DNA of 64,000 nucleotides from Coffea arabica. Lineage: Eukaryota > Streptophyta > Magnoliopsida > Gentianales > Rubiaceae. The notes beneath the pieces were generated by a model. It made no database searches. It saw only the letters and a program-made list of their open reading frames with translations, and was not told where the DNA came from. Where the stretch lies: positions 12,484,466-12,548,465 of the forward strand of contig NC_092322.1 of NCBI RefSeq assembly GCF_036785885.1. The letters run 5' to 3'. Each line of letters starts with the position of its first letter. Position 1 is the first letter of the stretch. The translations under genes and the position numbers were made by a program. Below, one piece after another: positions 36,957 through 50,000 of the stretch.

Positions 36957-38601
36957 GATTTCCGTCAGCTTCTTGATGAAAAACTTGAACTATCATTGAA
37001 GTTGAGAGACTTAACTATTCACTAGGTACAAGAAGGATTTCAAGAATTCTTCAGAAAACTCAATGAGTGATTCCTTTTTCTTTCAGGCAAAAGTAAGTCA
37101 GGTAGCCAAGATCTAAGTTTGACGTAGGGAGTGCGAGGAGAAAAGGTCCTTCCTGGGATTGTTCTTCTGTTCGCTCAACTATCTCTTTTCATTGGGCGAG
37201 GTGCTATCCCAAGAATTACCGAGGTCACTTTCTGTTCTGTGTTTTTATTGTGTTTGTTTCTGCATTCTACTAGAGAATATGTAATGTCCATTAGATTCTG
37301 AAAACTTTCTAAAAAAATCCTATCTTTAACGGTGCCAGAAAATAGCTTCTTCCTTTTCTTCTAGTGGTGCTCGGGGTTATGAGTATGGCCCTGCTTTCAT
37401 CGCTGCAGTGATTTGTCGCACCTTCCGGGTAGCTGGGGAGAAGTGCTTGGACCATGTATGGATTTTTGGATCATCTTTTGCACTACTTGTTCTTGCTCAA
37501 AAACTCACTTTCTATGTGCAAAATTGTTACATTTGTGTAGTGAAATTTGGAGGGCTATTAGTCTAGCGCGCTAGATTCGAGACTCAAAATCTATCTCATA
37601 TTATTATTTCAAAGAAGCCAAATTTCTTGTTCTCATTCAAAACTTCAGTTTCTACATGCAAAAACTCTACTTTTCACATTTGTGTAGTGAATTTTGGAGG
37701 ACTATTACCCTAGCTCACTAGATTATGGACACAATCAGATCCTTTGAGGCCATATCTTGCCTAAGAGAATGGAAGATGGAAGTGGAATCCTTGCTTGAAG
37801 TAAATATAGATTTCTGAATCTGATGTAAAAAGTAGCCGTTGAGTACTTTGTTTTTTTCTTTCAGTATGTAAGGTTAAGAACTCAAAAGATATCAGTTCTG
37901 TTGCGGACAAGGTTTACAACACCAAACTGGATTAAAGTTAGTTAATTCTGTAAAATTTTTGCAGTGAATGGTTCAAAATCTATACCCTTCATAAGTTTAG
38001 CTAATGTTTTGAGCTTCTCCTTTTATGATAGCACAAGGAGCCAAGAGAGGTTCATATGTTTGTTGATCTGCTGCTTCAAGAGGTAATTTCTTTCATTTTC
38101 TAACATGATCTTTCTGTTGTAAACTCTGATTCTTAACATATAAATGTTTTCTTAAGCTGTGATCAATTTCTGACCTCTTGCAATGTGCATATTTTTTATG
38201 AGGGAGAAATGAGAATATAAGATGTTGGAGCTGTCAGAGTTCGTGTGCGTGAGTGTGTGTTTAGCACAAAAGTTCAAGTCTGAGAAAGTAATAAACTTTC
38301 TTCATCTCATTCTTTCGTTGACATTTTGATAATCAAGGAACTTACTTTCTTCATTAATCTTGCTTTTAGTTCGAAGCCATAAGAGGCGAAGTAAAGCAGA
38401 TTTTACCTCCAGAACTTAGCCGTAAACATCGTCGTACAGACAGTAACGGGAGCACCACCACTTCTCGCAGCAATCCTTTGAGAGACGACAGAATGAACCG
38501 GTCAAATACCCAAAGGGCCACGAGCCAGCTACTGGAATCCCATCTAGCAAAATTGTTTAAACAAAAAAATGGAGATATTTACGAAAATTGAATTCACACA
38601 G
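36957..38601 (+). pseudogene. VPS51: VPS51 homolog (GARP complex subunit), partial pseudogene with introns
   Basis: Five consecutive exon remnants with phase-0 junctions: 36957-37223 (RQLLDEKLELSLKLRDL), 37339-37455 (GARGYEYGPAF), 37865-37936 (RTQKISVLLR), 38032-38082 (HKEPREVHMFVDLLLQE) and 38370-38601 (RKHRRTDSNGSTTTSRSNPL...SHLAKLFKQK). This is the central-to-late part of plant VPS51, which tethers retrograde vesicles at the Golgi. Introns retained with GT-AG borders show it arose by DNA duplication, not by a processed mRNA. Inactivating changes: stops at 37023, 37068 and 37125 in the first exon and one extra A in the A-run near 38563. Exons before and after are absent. Identified from memory of the conserved family sequence. 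Confidence 0.85.
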
Positions 38602-39180
38602 GTTTGGTAGGAGTGCTTGTTGCTAGGTAATTTACATTATTCCCACTGGTAATATAGCTATTTTTTAGTTCTTTGTAATGATGATGATCCTTGAAGGACA
38701 TCAAGGACATCAATAAATCAAATTTTCTGACTTTTTGATGGTTTATTAGAGGATGTAGTTTTATATTGCCAACTTCAATGGCATTTCTTCGTGAAATTTT
38801 CTTGTTTGATTGGATGAATATTTTGTCACTGTCTTGAACTTTACTTTTTTATTTCATTCGGTAAAACAATAGTTTGAACTCTAATGCCATCTTTTTATTG
38901 CAAAATAAGATGGGTTAATTGATGTCCTTTTAGTAAATGTTGCAAAGATTTTACTTTTTATAATTAATATTTTAATTTGAATAACAGGATGTTTCTGGGC
39001 AAGCCTGAAATTTACACCGCGCATCGTCGCGGTGTTCTCCTCTTAGTTGTACCAAATGTATCAAGGTCTTGTATCCCACTTTGGCTGCAGCTTCATTCAA
39101 GTACTAGCTGATTAAGTCCGTTTTCAATAACATTGTACCTCAAAATTCTAAAGGTAAAATTTGAAGGGTAAAAAAAAAAG
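38602..39180. other. Non-coding DNA after the VPS51 fragment
   Basis: Contains a perfect 8-bp-stem hairpin (39014-39035, ACACCGCG/CGCGGTGT) followed by TCTCCTCTTAG and T, which looks like a degenerate Helitron 3' end (CTRR replaced by TTAG). No 5' partner found. Confidence 0.35.
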
Positions 39181-39624
39181 GGGTAAAATACCAAAAAACT
39201 CCTTATGATTTACTAAATGTTTAATTTAACTCGTTTGGAAACCTACACTATAACTTCTTGTGATTTCAACTAATTTGAAAATTGAACAGAAAGCATCCAA
39301 TCTAACGGTTATACGTGAAATGTCAATATTGCCCCTATATAAATGAACTCCCTATGGTTTGTTAAATGTTCAATTTAACTCCCTCTAATTTGAAAAATTA
39401 CATTATAACTCCCTGTGATTTCGACTCAATTGAAAATTGAATGGAAAGCATCTTACATATAGTAGAGGCAATATTGACATTTCACACACAACCGTTAGAT
39501 TGGATGTTTTCTGTCCAATTTTCAATTTAGTCAACACTATAGGGAGTTGTAATGTAAGTTTCCAAATTAGAGAGAGTTAAATTGAATATTTATCAAACTA
39601 TAGGGAGTTTTTTGGTATTTTACC
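39181..39624. mobile_element. Palindromic MITE, family 2
   Basis: About 444 bp. Left end GGGTAAAATACCAAAAAACT and right end AGTTTTTTGGTATTTTACC are inverted repeats. Internal arms (AACTCCCTATGGTTT / AAACTATAGGGAGTT and CCAATCTAACGG / CCGTTAGATTGG) are self-complementary over most of the length. A-runs on both sides blur the target duplication. Confidence 0.8.
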
Positions 39625-41212
39625 AAAAAAATTACATGGATTGAGTTCCTTTTTAATTTGCAAAATATGCTTAACTCTAACATTATTGAGTTACTTTGAA
39701 AAAAAACAAATTGAGCCAAATTACAAAAAAAAACAAAAACCAAAACAATACCAAACAACATGTATTATAGTTCATCTAAAATTTTGTTAGATATGGAGAA
39801 ATAATCCCATATCTTGTTGGTTAGATCCATCCAAAATTAAGAGAATCAACAAATAGTTGTATTAAAAAATTAGCACATTCTTTTTTTTGAATTGTCCTTC
39901 TGAAATTCACTTTCGTAGTACTTATGTCTTTAGTCAGGATTTAAAACTCTAAGGAGTTTTGCATATTCCTATTTACTTAACAGCTGTGATATACTTTTTT
40001 TATTTGATTTTGATATAATTTAGAAGATGAAATATTGTTGTTTCCATATGAAATATTGTTGTCTCCATCCATTGTAAACTTTTTAAACTTGGGCTGTTAA
40101 ATTCAAGACTCAATTTAAAAATAGGTGAAATTTTTTTGACAGAAAATAGGTGAAAATTGCTAAACGCTTGAATATTTAGTATCAAATGAAAATATCCAAA
40201 TAGTTATTTAGATTGTCCATAAAATTCTCACAAAATTCAAATGAGAATTTAGAGCCTTATTTTTGTGACCCTAGATTTAAATTCCTTCAGTAATATGTAA
40301 TAGATACATGCAGATTAAAAGGAATTAAGATCTTTAATCGAAAATGTAGAGGAAAAAAAATAAATTCACTGATGCTGTGTCACTACAAGTTTTCAAATAA
40401 AGATCCATAAACTGAAGGTAGGCTATATTATGTTTATTTTGTAAGATTTATATATTTACTTAGGGATTACCATATTGTAAAATGTGAATATACTTTATTT
40501 ATTTTTCCTTAGTAACCTCCTTAGTTATTTAATTTGCTTCCCTATGTTTACAATTGGCAGTGATTACCATGTTACAGGTAAAAATATGCTTCTTCTTTTC
40601 GCATCAAGACCCCTAGACTTTTTGAATTTCGAATAGCAGATTTAGGATACGATTCATTCAAAATGGTATGTAATGTGAATCAAATAATTTTAAATCATCA
40701 TTTAAAAAGAAAAGAACAGAGATATGGAAGCTTTCTAATTACTTTAGGCTAAACACTCCATTGAGAATATATATATATATATATATATATATGGATACAG
40801 TAGATGACTAGTAGCATTACATTACCATGATAGTGACTCCATCAAAAGGGAGAGAGATAACATCTGATGGCGATGATGATGATGATGATCAGGAGAAGTC
40901 AGCCCAGATTGCCAGCAGGTTTCCTTATCATATTTGATCATATTCTTATTATTAGAAGAAGAAGAGGACAGTTGAAGATGTCTAAAGATGCTGTTTTAAT
41001 CAATCTTGTGGGCATTCTAACCCTTTCATCTTAGTTTGTGCAGACTTTAGTCTTACTCCCCATGAGATGTTGACATGGAGCAATATTAATAAGCTTTAGA
41101 CACCATTTGGATTGAAGGAAGAGGAAGAAAAGGAAAAGAGAGGACTCTAGTAGAAAAGAAAAGAAAGGAGAGTAAAGAAAACTCGAACCTGAATGGTTAA
41201 AAAGCGTTTATT
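39625..41212. other. Intergenic DNA
   Basis: No gene recognised. Contains an (AT)n microsatellite at about 40767-40792, a (GAT)n run at about 40871-40891 and a purine-rich stretch near 41120-41180. Confidence 0.4.
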
Positions 41213-43734
41213 TGTTGAGATATGCCAACTTTTCCTACAGATTTTATCAGATTGGGTTTGATATTAAAATAATTTAGTTATTAGAAAATAAGAATATTTG
41301 TTAACCAAAGATCATGTTGATTTGTTAACAAATATATTAGCTAAGATTTGCTAGTAGTAGAAGATTATATTTTGTTGAGATTTTCAGGATAATTGTTAGT
41401 TGGATATTTTGCTAGTTTGTTTTATGTAATCACTATAAATAGTGAGTTGATGAATGTAGAACACAAGCTCATTTTCTACCTTCAATACAAGTCTCTTATA
41501 AGCTTTTTTTTTCAACACTAAGGTGTTTTTTTTTTCTTAGTTCATACCCCAAAAAACCAATAAAGTGGTATCAAGAGCCTAAATATTAAGGGCCTGTTTC
41601 TTTGAGAGTGAGTGAATCTGGTGAGAATTCCTTTTTCACACTTAAGCCCTCAACATCGAAATGCCAGGAAACAACTTCTTATCCAATCCTCCAAGTTTTA
41701 CTGGTAAAAATTACCAAATCTGGGCTGTCAAAATGAAGTCCTATTTGGATGCTAATGATCTTTGGGATGTGGTAGAGATAGATCCTGTTCCTGAATTGTC
41801 AGAAGATCCAACTATTGCAGAGATGAGAGCCCATAGAGATGCAGTCAAAAGGAGATCAAAAGCCATGACTTGCATTCATTCAGCAGTTTCCGATGCAGTA
41901 TTCACAAAAATTATGACTTGTGAAACTGCAAAAGAAACTTGGGATGCTCTCAAAGTGGCTTTTCAAGGTAATGACAGATCAAGATAGATGCAAGTTTTGA
42001 ACCTTAGGAGAGAATTTGAACTCCTTAGGATGAAAGACAAAGAAAACATTAAAGAGTATTCTGACAGACTCTTAAATGTTGTGAACAAAATTAGATTGAT
42101 TGGAGAACAACTTCCAGATAGCAGAGTTGTGGAGAAAGTCTTGGTGAGTTTACCAGAAAGGTTTGAAGCCAAGATTTCCTCTCTTGAAGATTCAAGAGAT
42201 CTCTTTCGAATGACCTTGCCAGAATTGATCAATGCTCTAGAGGCACAAGAACAAAGACGAGCCATAAGAACTGAAGAAGTCATTGAAGGTGCTTTTCAAG
42301 CAATAAACAAGGATCAAATTCGACAAGGTGAAAGAAATGATCAAGAAAAAAATAGCAACGATGAGAAGAAAAATGGCAGAAATCCTCCGTGTCCACACTG
42401 TAAGAAAACCTCACATTTTTCAATCTATTGTTGGTTTAGACCTGACATTCAATGTAGATTTTGTAAGCAAATGGGACATATGAAGAGAGTTTGCAAAAAT
42501 AAAGGAAAAAGAGAACATCACATTCAGATGGTTGACGAACAAGATAAGGAGCAACTTTTCATGGCCACATGTTTTGCAAGCAATAATTCCAATACTGAAA
42601 CTTGGCTAATAGACAGTGGTTGCACTCATCACATGGCATATGATGAATCTATATTTAGGAAACTTGATAAATCGCAAATCTCCAAAGTCAGAATTGGAAA
42701 TGGAGATTATATTGAGGTGAAAGGCAAAGGTAGTGTTGCTATTGATTATGGTTTAGGTACCAAAATTATTTCTAATGTTTTGTATGTACCTGAAATTAAT
42801 CAAAATCTATTAAGCGTTGGACAATTATTGGAGAAGAATTATTCTATCATCTTCAAAAACAGGACTTGTGCTATACATGATCCAGTTGGAAATGAGCTTT
42901 TCTCAGTGAAAATAAGAGGCAAAAATTTTGCTTTGAATTTGTCAGAAATTGACAATTCTAAGGTGTAGTATTGTGAACCAAAAAATTTAGATATTGCTAA
43001 AATTCAGGAGGAGATCACTGATGAGGCAATTGAAGGAGGTTACATTGTGAAAATTCATGAGAAACTACCCAAGAATGATGGTGGTGACAAAGCTTATAAA
43101 AGGCCATACAAAAATTTGAAAGGTTGCTTTATGTCTCTCATTGCAATCATTTTTTGTATTGCGAATTTCTTCTTCAGGGTCATCTATTATGTATGGGAGC
43201 TCCACTTTCAAGTTGAAAAGAAGTTATTTGAATACATCTGAAAATTTGGTATTGATGTTGAAGTTTGGCTCAAGAAACATTGCAAGATTGATGACCAGAT
43301 TGCAGACATTTTTATGAAAGTCTTATCCAAAACAAGGTTCAAAGATTTGAAAAGACAATTGAAACTCTGCAGCAAAAGTGGCAAGGAGGAGTGTTGAGAT
43401 ATGCCAACTTTTCCTACAGATTTTATCAGATTGGGTTTGATATCAAAATAATTTAGTTATTAGAAAATAAGGATATTTGTTAACCAAAGATCATGTTGGT
43501 TTGTTAACAAATATATTAGCTAAGATTTGCTAGTAGTAGAAGATTATATTTTGTTGAGATTTTTAGGATAATTGTTAGCTGGATATTTTGCTAGTTTGTT
43601 TTATGTAATCACTATAAATAGTGAGTTGATGAATGTAGAACACAAGCTCATTTTCCACATTCAATACAAGTCTCTTATAAGCTTTTTTTTGCAACACTAA
43701 GGTGTTGTTTCTTAGTTCATGCCCCAAAAAATCA
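41213..43734 (+). mobile_element. Defective copia element retaining gag-protease only
   Basis: LTRs 41213-41559 and 43392-43734 begin TGTTGAGATATGCC and end CCCAAAAAA(C/T)CA. TGGTATCAAGAGCC (initiator tRNA-Met primer site) follows the 5' LTR, and GGCAAGGAGGAG (purine tract) precedes the 3' LTR. The interior is only ~1.8 kb: gag and protease, then a short tail that resembles the end of copia RNase H (KHCKIDDQIADIFMKVLSK). Integrase and reverse transcriptase are deleted. No convincing target duplication: the flanks TTATT and ACATT share three of five bases. Confidence 0.85.
41661..42968 (+). pseudogene. copia gag-protease with one internal stop
   Basis: Two in-frame pieces (41661-41987 and 41988-42968) separated by a single TAG at 41985-41987. 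The first is the start of the UBN2-type gag (FTGKNYQIWAVKM). The second continues gag, then a zinc knuckle CRFCKQMGHMKRVC (CX2CX4HX4C, about 42451-42492), then the aspartic protease active site WLIDSGCTHHM (about 42604-42636) and the GAG pre-integrase-like ILYVPEINQNLLSVGQL segment, ending at TAG 42966-42968. Apart from the one stop the frame is open over 435 codons. Confidence 0.85.
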
Positions 43735-45019
43735 ACATTACTTTTTGGATGGCTTGCTAGCTATAAATTTTAGTATAAATTGATACAATTTTAATATAGA
43801 TGCAAAATATAATTGAGTTGGTGTAAATTTATGATTACATCAAAAATATATTAATTCATATCAAAATTATGGCAGTTTACACAATTGGATGGAACTCCAA
43901 TTAAGAGGCCTTGGATCTATTTCGGAGTGTCTGTGCTGTTGAAGCTTGAAAGAGAGAGATAGACAGACACAGAGACAAATAGCATAGAAAGGCTCCCTTT
44001 TGCTCACTCTGCGTGTTTGAACTTACTTTGCCTGGACAAGGACATATTATATTGGGCTCTGCACTATTACTTGTATTAAACTAAACCTTCTTTCAGAGCA
44101 AAAAACAATGGTACAATTTTTTTTTTCGGTACTGCATATGATGACACAAACTAAACAACTTCTAATGAATTTAGGCCTCCCATCATATAGCTCAATTAAT
44201 TATCCTAAGTTTTGTTCATCAGTTTTTAATTTTTATTTAGGGGGATGAGGAGATTCTCCAGATTCTCCACTTTTGGGGTGATAAATTAGAGCTTTTCTTC
44301 TTTGCCTATTGTAAAGCTAATCAGGCAACTATTGTATTTTTCAGCGACTGATGCAGATTTTTGCAGATTGCCTATTGATGCAAGACTGTGCAATGTGAAC
44401 GAGCCTTTCTAGCTAAACTAAACTAAGATGTATACATAAACTAGAATCCAAAATGACTTAAAAATTGGTAAAAATTTGAAAATAGCAGGTAGGCCCCGTA
44501 TACCTATGCTGATGATCCCGCTAAGTTGGAGCTTCGTGTTTGGATTTAATGTTAGTAGTTCCGTCCAATTAGATATTATTTATGATGAAAAGGATGAGTT
44601 TTTGAGTAACACTATTCCATTTACCTTTTGTTTTTCCTTGTACTCTGTATTGATAAGACTCTGATGATTAAAGGTTTATTGTTTGTGGCTAAAACAAAAG
44701 TTTTGATTGTAACTATGTCCATGTGTTCTTGAGGAGAAAAAAAAAGCATCCTTAGCAGGCATTGGATGCTAAAACGTTCTAGATAATCTTAACTTTCATT
44801 CTTCCCAAGATACAGTTTGTGCATAATCCAAATTCCGAATCTGGCAAATCTTTTAACTAGTCCCCTTTCAATTCCATTTAGCTTGCTATGTCAGAACTTC
44901 TAGTCAACCAATCAAGTATAAATGCATGTTTAAGATGAAAAAGATAACACTCCAATCAGTAAATTGAAATAGCAATAATCACTTTCCAAACACCGCCAGC
45001 AGACCTTGTATAGTAAATC
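43735..45019. other. Spacer before the 45020 P450 gene
   Basis: No gene recognised. The last ~280 bp (from CATCCTTAGCAGGCATTGG near 44748) are homologous to the region upstream of the 31010 pseudogene (near 30808). TATAAATG at 44918-44925, preceded by CCAATCA, is the probable core promoter. Confidence 0.5.
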
Positions 45020-45646
45020 ATGATGTCCGTAGCTTGGTTGTGGACAGCATTACTAGGAGGATTTACACTTGTTTTCTTCCTAAATGCCTTATTAATCAAG
45101 AACAAGAACAAGAAATTGCCCCCGGGTCCAAGAGGGCTCCCTCTTCTGGGACATCTCCATCTTTTGGGAAAGAATGCTTACCAAGATTTGCATAAGCTGT
45201 CCAAGCAGCATGGTCCAATCATGCATTTACGATTTGGGTTCGTGTCAAACATCATTGTTTCTTCCCCTCGTGCAGCTGAGCAATTCCTCAAGACACATGA
45301 TCTGGTTTTTGCCAGTAGGCCACCTCTCGAGGCAGCTAAATATTTGAGTTTCGGGCAAAGAAACTTGTCCTTTGCTGAATATGGTTCGTATTGGCGAGAT
45401 GTCCGCAAGTTTTGCACCTTAAATTTGCTTAGTAACCTTAAGATAAGGTCATTTGAATCTATGCGGAGAGAGGAGATCAGACTATTTGTGGAAACGCTCA
45501 AACGGGCTGCTCTAAATTGTGATGTTGTTGATCTCAGTGCTGGGATTTCATCCTTAAACGCAGACATGAGTTGCCTGATGGTTTTTGGAAAGAAGTATGC
45601 AGACACGGAATTTGACGAGAGAGTCTTCAAAGTTGTAATTCACGAG

Positions 45647-45947
45647 CATGGTTCAAAGTCGCGGTCGCGGTCATGGTCGCGGCCCAGAACGTTCCACATC
45701 GGTTTCGGCATATCGATCGCGATCTCGGTGAGACACAAAATTTTAAAATATTTAATATTCTAAAATTTGTAAAAAATATGATAAATAAAAATAATTAAAA
45801 ATTAGTAAAATTAATAAAAATTCAAGTTGACTCGGGATGATTCGGAGTGACTCGGCCGTTTCAACCGTTCATGGTGACATCTCGGTCTGTCATGTATCTC
45901 GGAACGTTTCAGTCGCGGTATCGTCTCGGCCGAGTCTTCGAACCATA
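45647..45947. mobile_element. MITE inserted in P450 exon 1
   Basis: 301 bp, ends CATGGTTCAAAG and CTTCGAACCATA (inverted, two mismatches), flanked by TTCACGAG (45639-45646) and TTTACGAG (45948-45955), an 8-bp duplication with one mismatch. GC-rich CTCGG/GTCGCGG arms enclose an AT-rich centre. Length of duplication suggests the hAT superfamily. Confidence 0.85.
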
Positions 45948-47058
45948 TTTACGAGGGAGGGCAACTAGCTGCGACTCCTAATCTTGGCGATTACTATCCT
46001 TGTCTTGCAAAACTTCACCTTCAAGGATTGACCAGGAGAATGAAAGCTACTAGCAAAATTTTTGATGAATTTTTGGAGAAGATTATTGATGAGCATGAAA
46101 AATCTGCCAAGCAAGATAGGCCAGCAGATGACTTTGTCCATATGTTGGCCCTCATGAAATCTGGAGAAACTGAGTTTCAATTTGATCGCCGCCACATCAA
46201 AGCTATTCTGATGGTAAGTCATATGGTGCATGTAAGATATATGGGTTCAACATTTTTGTGCATATTGAAATACTCTCTCTTGAATAAATGTTACATTTAG
46301 AATTTGAAGTTTCGCTAAACTAGCCATTGCTGTCTAATTAAGGTTGTCAGTCTTTTGTGAAGTAAATTCGAATGCCTTTTTGTGTTTGAGCTCGGAATAG
46401 AATCACCTCTTTTTATATGGGATGGATAGGATATACTTGAGCCTGATTAATTCCGTTCTTCATCAGCTTTTCTTTATTTGTAGGCCACATTGAACTAGTT
46501 TTTCAAGTCCCATGTTTACTTGATAGTCATTATTGTTTTTACTTTTCTTATAGCGCCTTATCTTATTCAACCTGCTGAATAACTAAGAAGCAAAATCAAG
46601 TTCTTTTCAGGACATGCTTGCAGGAGCATTGGATACTTCAGCTACAGTTGTTGAATGGACACTGGCAGTGCTCCAGAAAAGCCAGCGAGTACTGAAAAAG
46701 GTCCAGCAAGAATTGGAGGAAGTCGTAGGACTTGACAGGATGGTTGAGGAATCAGACTTAGAATACCTGAATTACTTGAATATGGTTGTAAAGGAAGCAC
46801 TGAGGCTTCATCCCGTGGCACCATTGCTTGTCCCTCATGCAGCAATGGAAGATTGCAGTGTCGATGGCTTTCATATACCAAAGAATTCACGAGTGATTAT
46901 CAATGTTTGGACAATTGGGAGAGATCCAAATGCATGGTCTGACCCCGAGAAGTTTATTCCAGAGAGATTTATAGGAAGCAATATAGATGTCAAGGGGCAT
47001 GATTTCCAGCTTCTTCCCTTTGGCTCAGGTAGAAGAGGCTGCCCTGGAGTGCAATTGG

Positions 47059-50000
47059 TGTGACGACCCCACCTCCCCCTAAGGCGTACCAAAGGGTTCG
47101 GCGGACCTCCTGCCCAACTCTCGCCAGGACTCACTCACAAGCTCACGCGAATCACGTACATACGCATCCATGAACCATAAATAACATCCACGATTCAAGC
47201 TTATAATATACATGGATAGGAAACAGGGTACAAAGTCTCGATATACTCAAACTAGTTCAAAGCGTATACAATCCAAGTACAAAACAATCCATTCGAGAAA
47301 TAGCGCGAGTACAAGTCAAAATTCAAAACAAAATCAAGAGCAACTAGACTACGCTAGCCTTTACACGTCTCACGCTTCGCTCGTACCCCTGTAAGGAAAA
47401 CAAACTAACGGGGTGAGCCAAATCTCAGTGAAGTTTCCAAATATCAAATTGGTCAACAAATCAAGTGATAACAAAGTAATAGTGAAATAGCGAGCAAACA
47501 AATCCAATCAGGAAAATAGTACTTCAGATAACCAAGTAATATCAGGTTCACATTCACATGTAAGGATACAGTAACCCATATCACGGCTCCATTCCAGCTT
47601 GGTCAAGTGGTAGTTGACACTCCGCCAACTTTCAAGTCATAACAAGTCCAAAATAAAACTCCACTACACGCCAATCTCCGTCCACCAATCAACACCCTTT
47701 TCCGAACCCGCACGCCACACGAAACACGGGAGGTAATACTCGAGTATACCGTTTAGTCGAGGAGATAACACTCCACTCGACATTACAAGTGATCCAGGGT
47801 TTGTTATCTAATCGACCAGACCCTTGCCGGCTCGACTCGATTAACTAGTCACAGGGTTTCTGGAATTTCGGGCAAGACATATCTCAAGTACATGTAGAGC
47901 AAGTCAAGTGTAATCAATAGCAAGAACAAGTCATATTAGGGCAAGTGTGGTAAAATACACCCTTGCCCTATCATTCATTCATCATGTAATCATATAAGTC
48001 AAGTAAGAAACACATGTACCAAGTACAATCGGATATTTGGAAGCACTCACCAAAATATAGTGCTTCAAGTATTCACGTTCAATTATACTCCAGGCTTGGA
48101 GTCCAGATCTGCGATAAAAAGTCAATTTGAGAATTTTGAAACACGAGTAGGATTCGAAACTTAAACGTCCGTTCATTAAGAATCGACCAATTGAAATTTA
48201 TTTAGAAGACATTCGTGAAACACTTGCTCGCTTTTCAAATCGTAAGGTTTTGTAGCATATATACTTGGAAACAACACTTGAGTTGAAAGTACAAGAAAAT
48301 ACAAGTTTATATTGGCCATTATGTCTTTTCCTCAAGGGTACAAGTTCGGCTAGGTTTTAACGTATAACCCTCAAACCAAGATAGCCAAAGTCCTAGGTGG
48401 CTCAAGTACTATTCATCTTAACTTGACCCAAGTCGCAAGTGTATTTCTATAGCCCTCGAGCGTAAATTTGGGCAGCATGCCCTTTGTGTTTACCTAATTT
48501 CCAGCCATTTATGGCTTCATTCTTACTCAATCCAACCCAACATTGTACACAAAACAAGTCCAGAACACAAATTCAGTTCAATAGCCATTCCATAGGCTCA
48601 CAACAACACAAGAGCAAAGATTAAGCTAATATCAAGTGCGGAAATGAAACTTATCAAAAGACAGTTTTGACGGGTTTTGCGAAAATAACACATCCGAGGC
48701 TACGTTTATCGGATTGATACGCAGCTTATAACATTTCGAAGCTAAGATGAAGGCCTACAACTTTCATGAAGAGCACTCCATCAAATTTTCAATGTAACCT
48801 GATCAAATTCCCAACTCACGTAACCTGGTTTCAACTATTCGGCTAATCAACCGCACTGTACTCAAACGACCATATCTCCATCTACCGAGGTCCGTTTAAG
48901 ACGTTCTTGGCACTAAAACTTTGACCATATCTACAAAGCTAAGACAGGGCACTAAAACTTTCATGTTTTAACAAATGACTAAATCCGAACGGATTATAGT
49001 GAATAAATTCAATCAAAAGGACTGAACTGTCCACGCGAAACTCTGGAAAGTGACCTAGATCAGCGAGGGAATTTTCGTCTTTTCACAAGCTACGTTGCTC
49101 CGATTGAGCTGAAATTTTGTAGAAAGCTATAAAATACCATTCCCTACAACTTACATGTTTAGACCTAAGGCCAATTCGGCCTCTAACATGGAGCAACAAA
49201 AATGGGCAGAAAGGGGGGAAATTTTCCAGAAATCTGGAATTTGTTGATCTTCAATGAAACTTTCTCAAATTTCTTATTCCAATCACTACCAAAGCCCCTT
49301 ATATAATCTTATATACAACATATATTAATCATACCTCCAATTTGGCAGCAATTCCTCAAATCCTAACTCATGTGTCCACAAAGAAAACAACCCCCAAAAC
49401 ATGCTAACAACCGTTATTCAGCACAAACTTGAGTTGCTAAGCTAATTTACACAAGATTTAAAAGATCAAGGACCATGATCAGATTTAATACCTCAAAGAC
49501 AAGCTTGGATGAGTGATAATCCACCTCCTTTGAAAATTTCTGGTTCCTCTAGCTTCCCCTACTCACAATTAGCACTTTAATCGGTTTGGAATCGATTTTC
49601 TCACTTGGTTTGGCTAAGATTCAAGAAGAAAGAAATTGTTTTATTGCTCTCACTTTCTCTCTCTCTTTGGTCGACTCTTCAGCAGAAAAATGAAGAGAAA
49701 AGGTACAATTTGGGGGATAAGAAGGAAGACTGATGTCTTGGTCAAGAAACCCTTAGGTAGCGACACTTGGCGCCACCACCTCCTCTCATTTTTCTCTTTC
49801 TTTTTCTTGCTATTTTGAGCCCTAAATTTCGGTCAAGATAGCTGGCAAATGGAAGATATTTTGCTCAAGTATTAATGGGCTTGTATGGTAAGAAAGTGGT
49901 GGTCAAGTGGTGCGTTCAACACACGTACTAGGATTTTTACTTCCTATTCACCAACCTTAACTCATTTCTCCTAATCACATATTATTTCTCACTTAAAAGT

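Noticed and set aside
36957-38601. First considered as an exocyst subunit (SEC5-like)
   Set aside because: The motifs RQLLDEKLELSLKLRDL and HKEPREVHMFVDLLLQE fit VPS51 in the GARP complex, not the SEC5 sequences I recall.
41208-43739. Target duplication for the gag-only copia element
   Set aside because: The flanks TTATT and ACATT match at only three of five bases, so no duplication is claimed.
45178-45630. 150-codon minus-strand frame and similar antisense frames at 12210, 13112, 22043 and 28488
   Set aside because: Antisense shadows of P450 exons; they recur only because the P450 exons are conserved.
47212-49818. Short open frames inside the 3.2-kb insertion in the 45020 P450
   Set aside because: All are below 65 codons and none shows a retroelement domain; consistent with LTR sequence.
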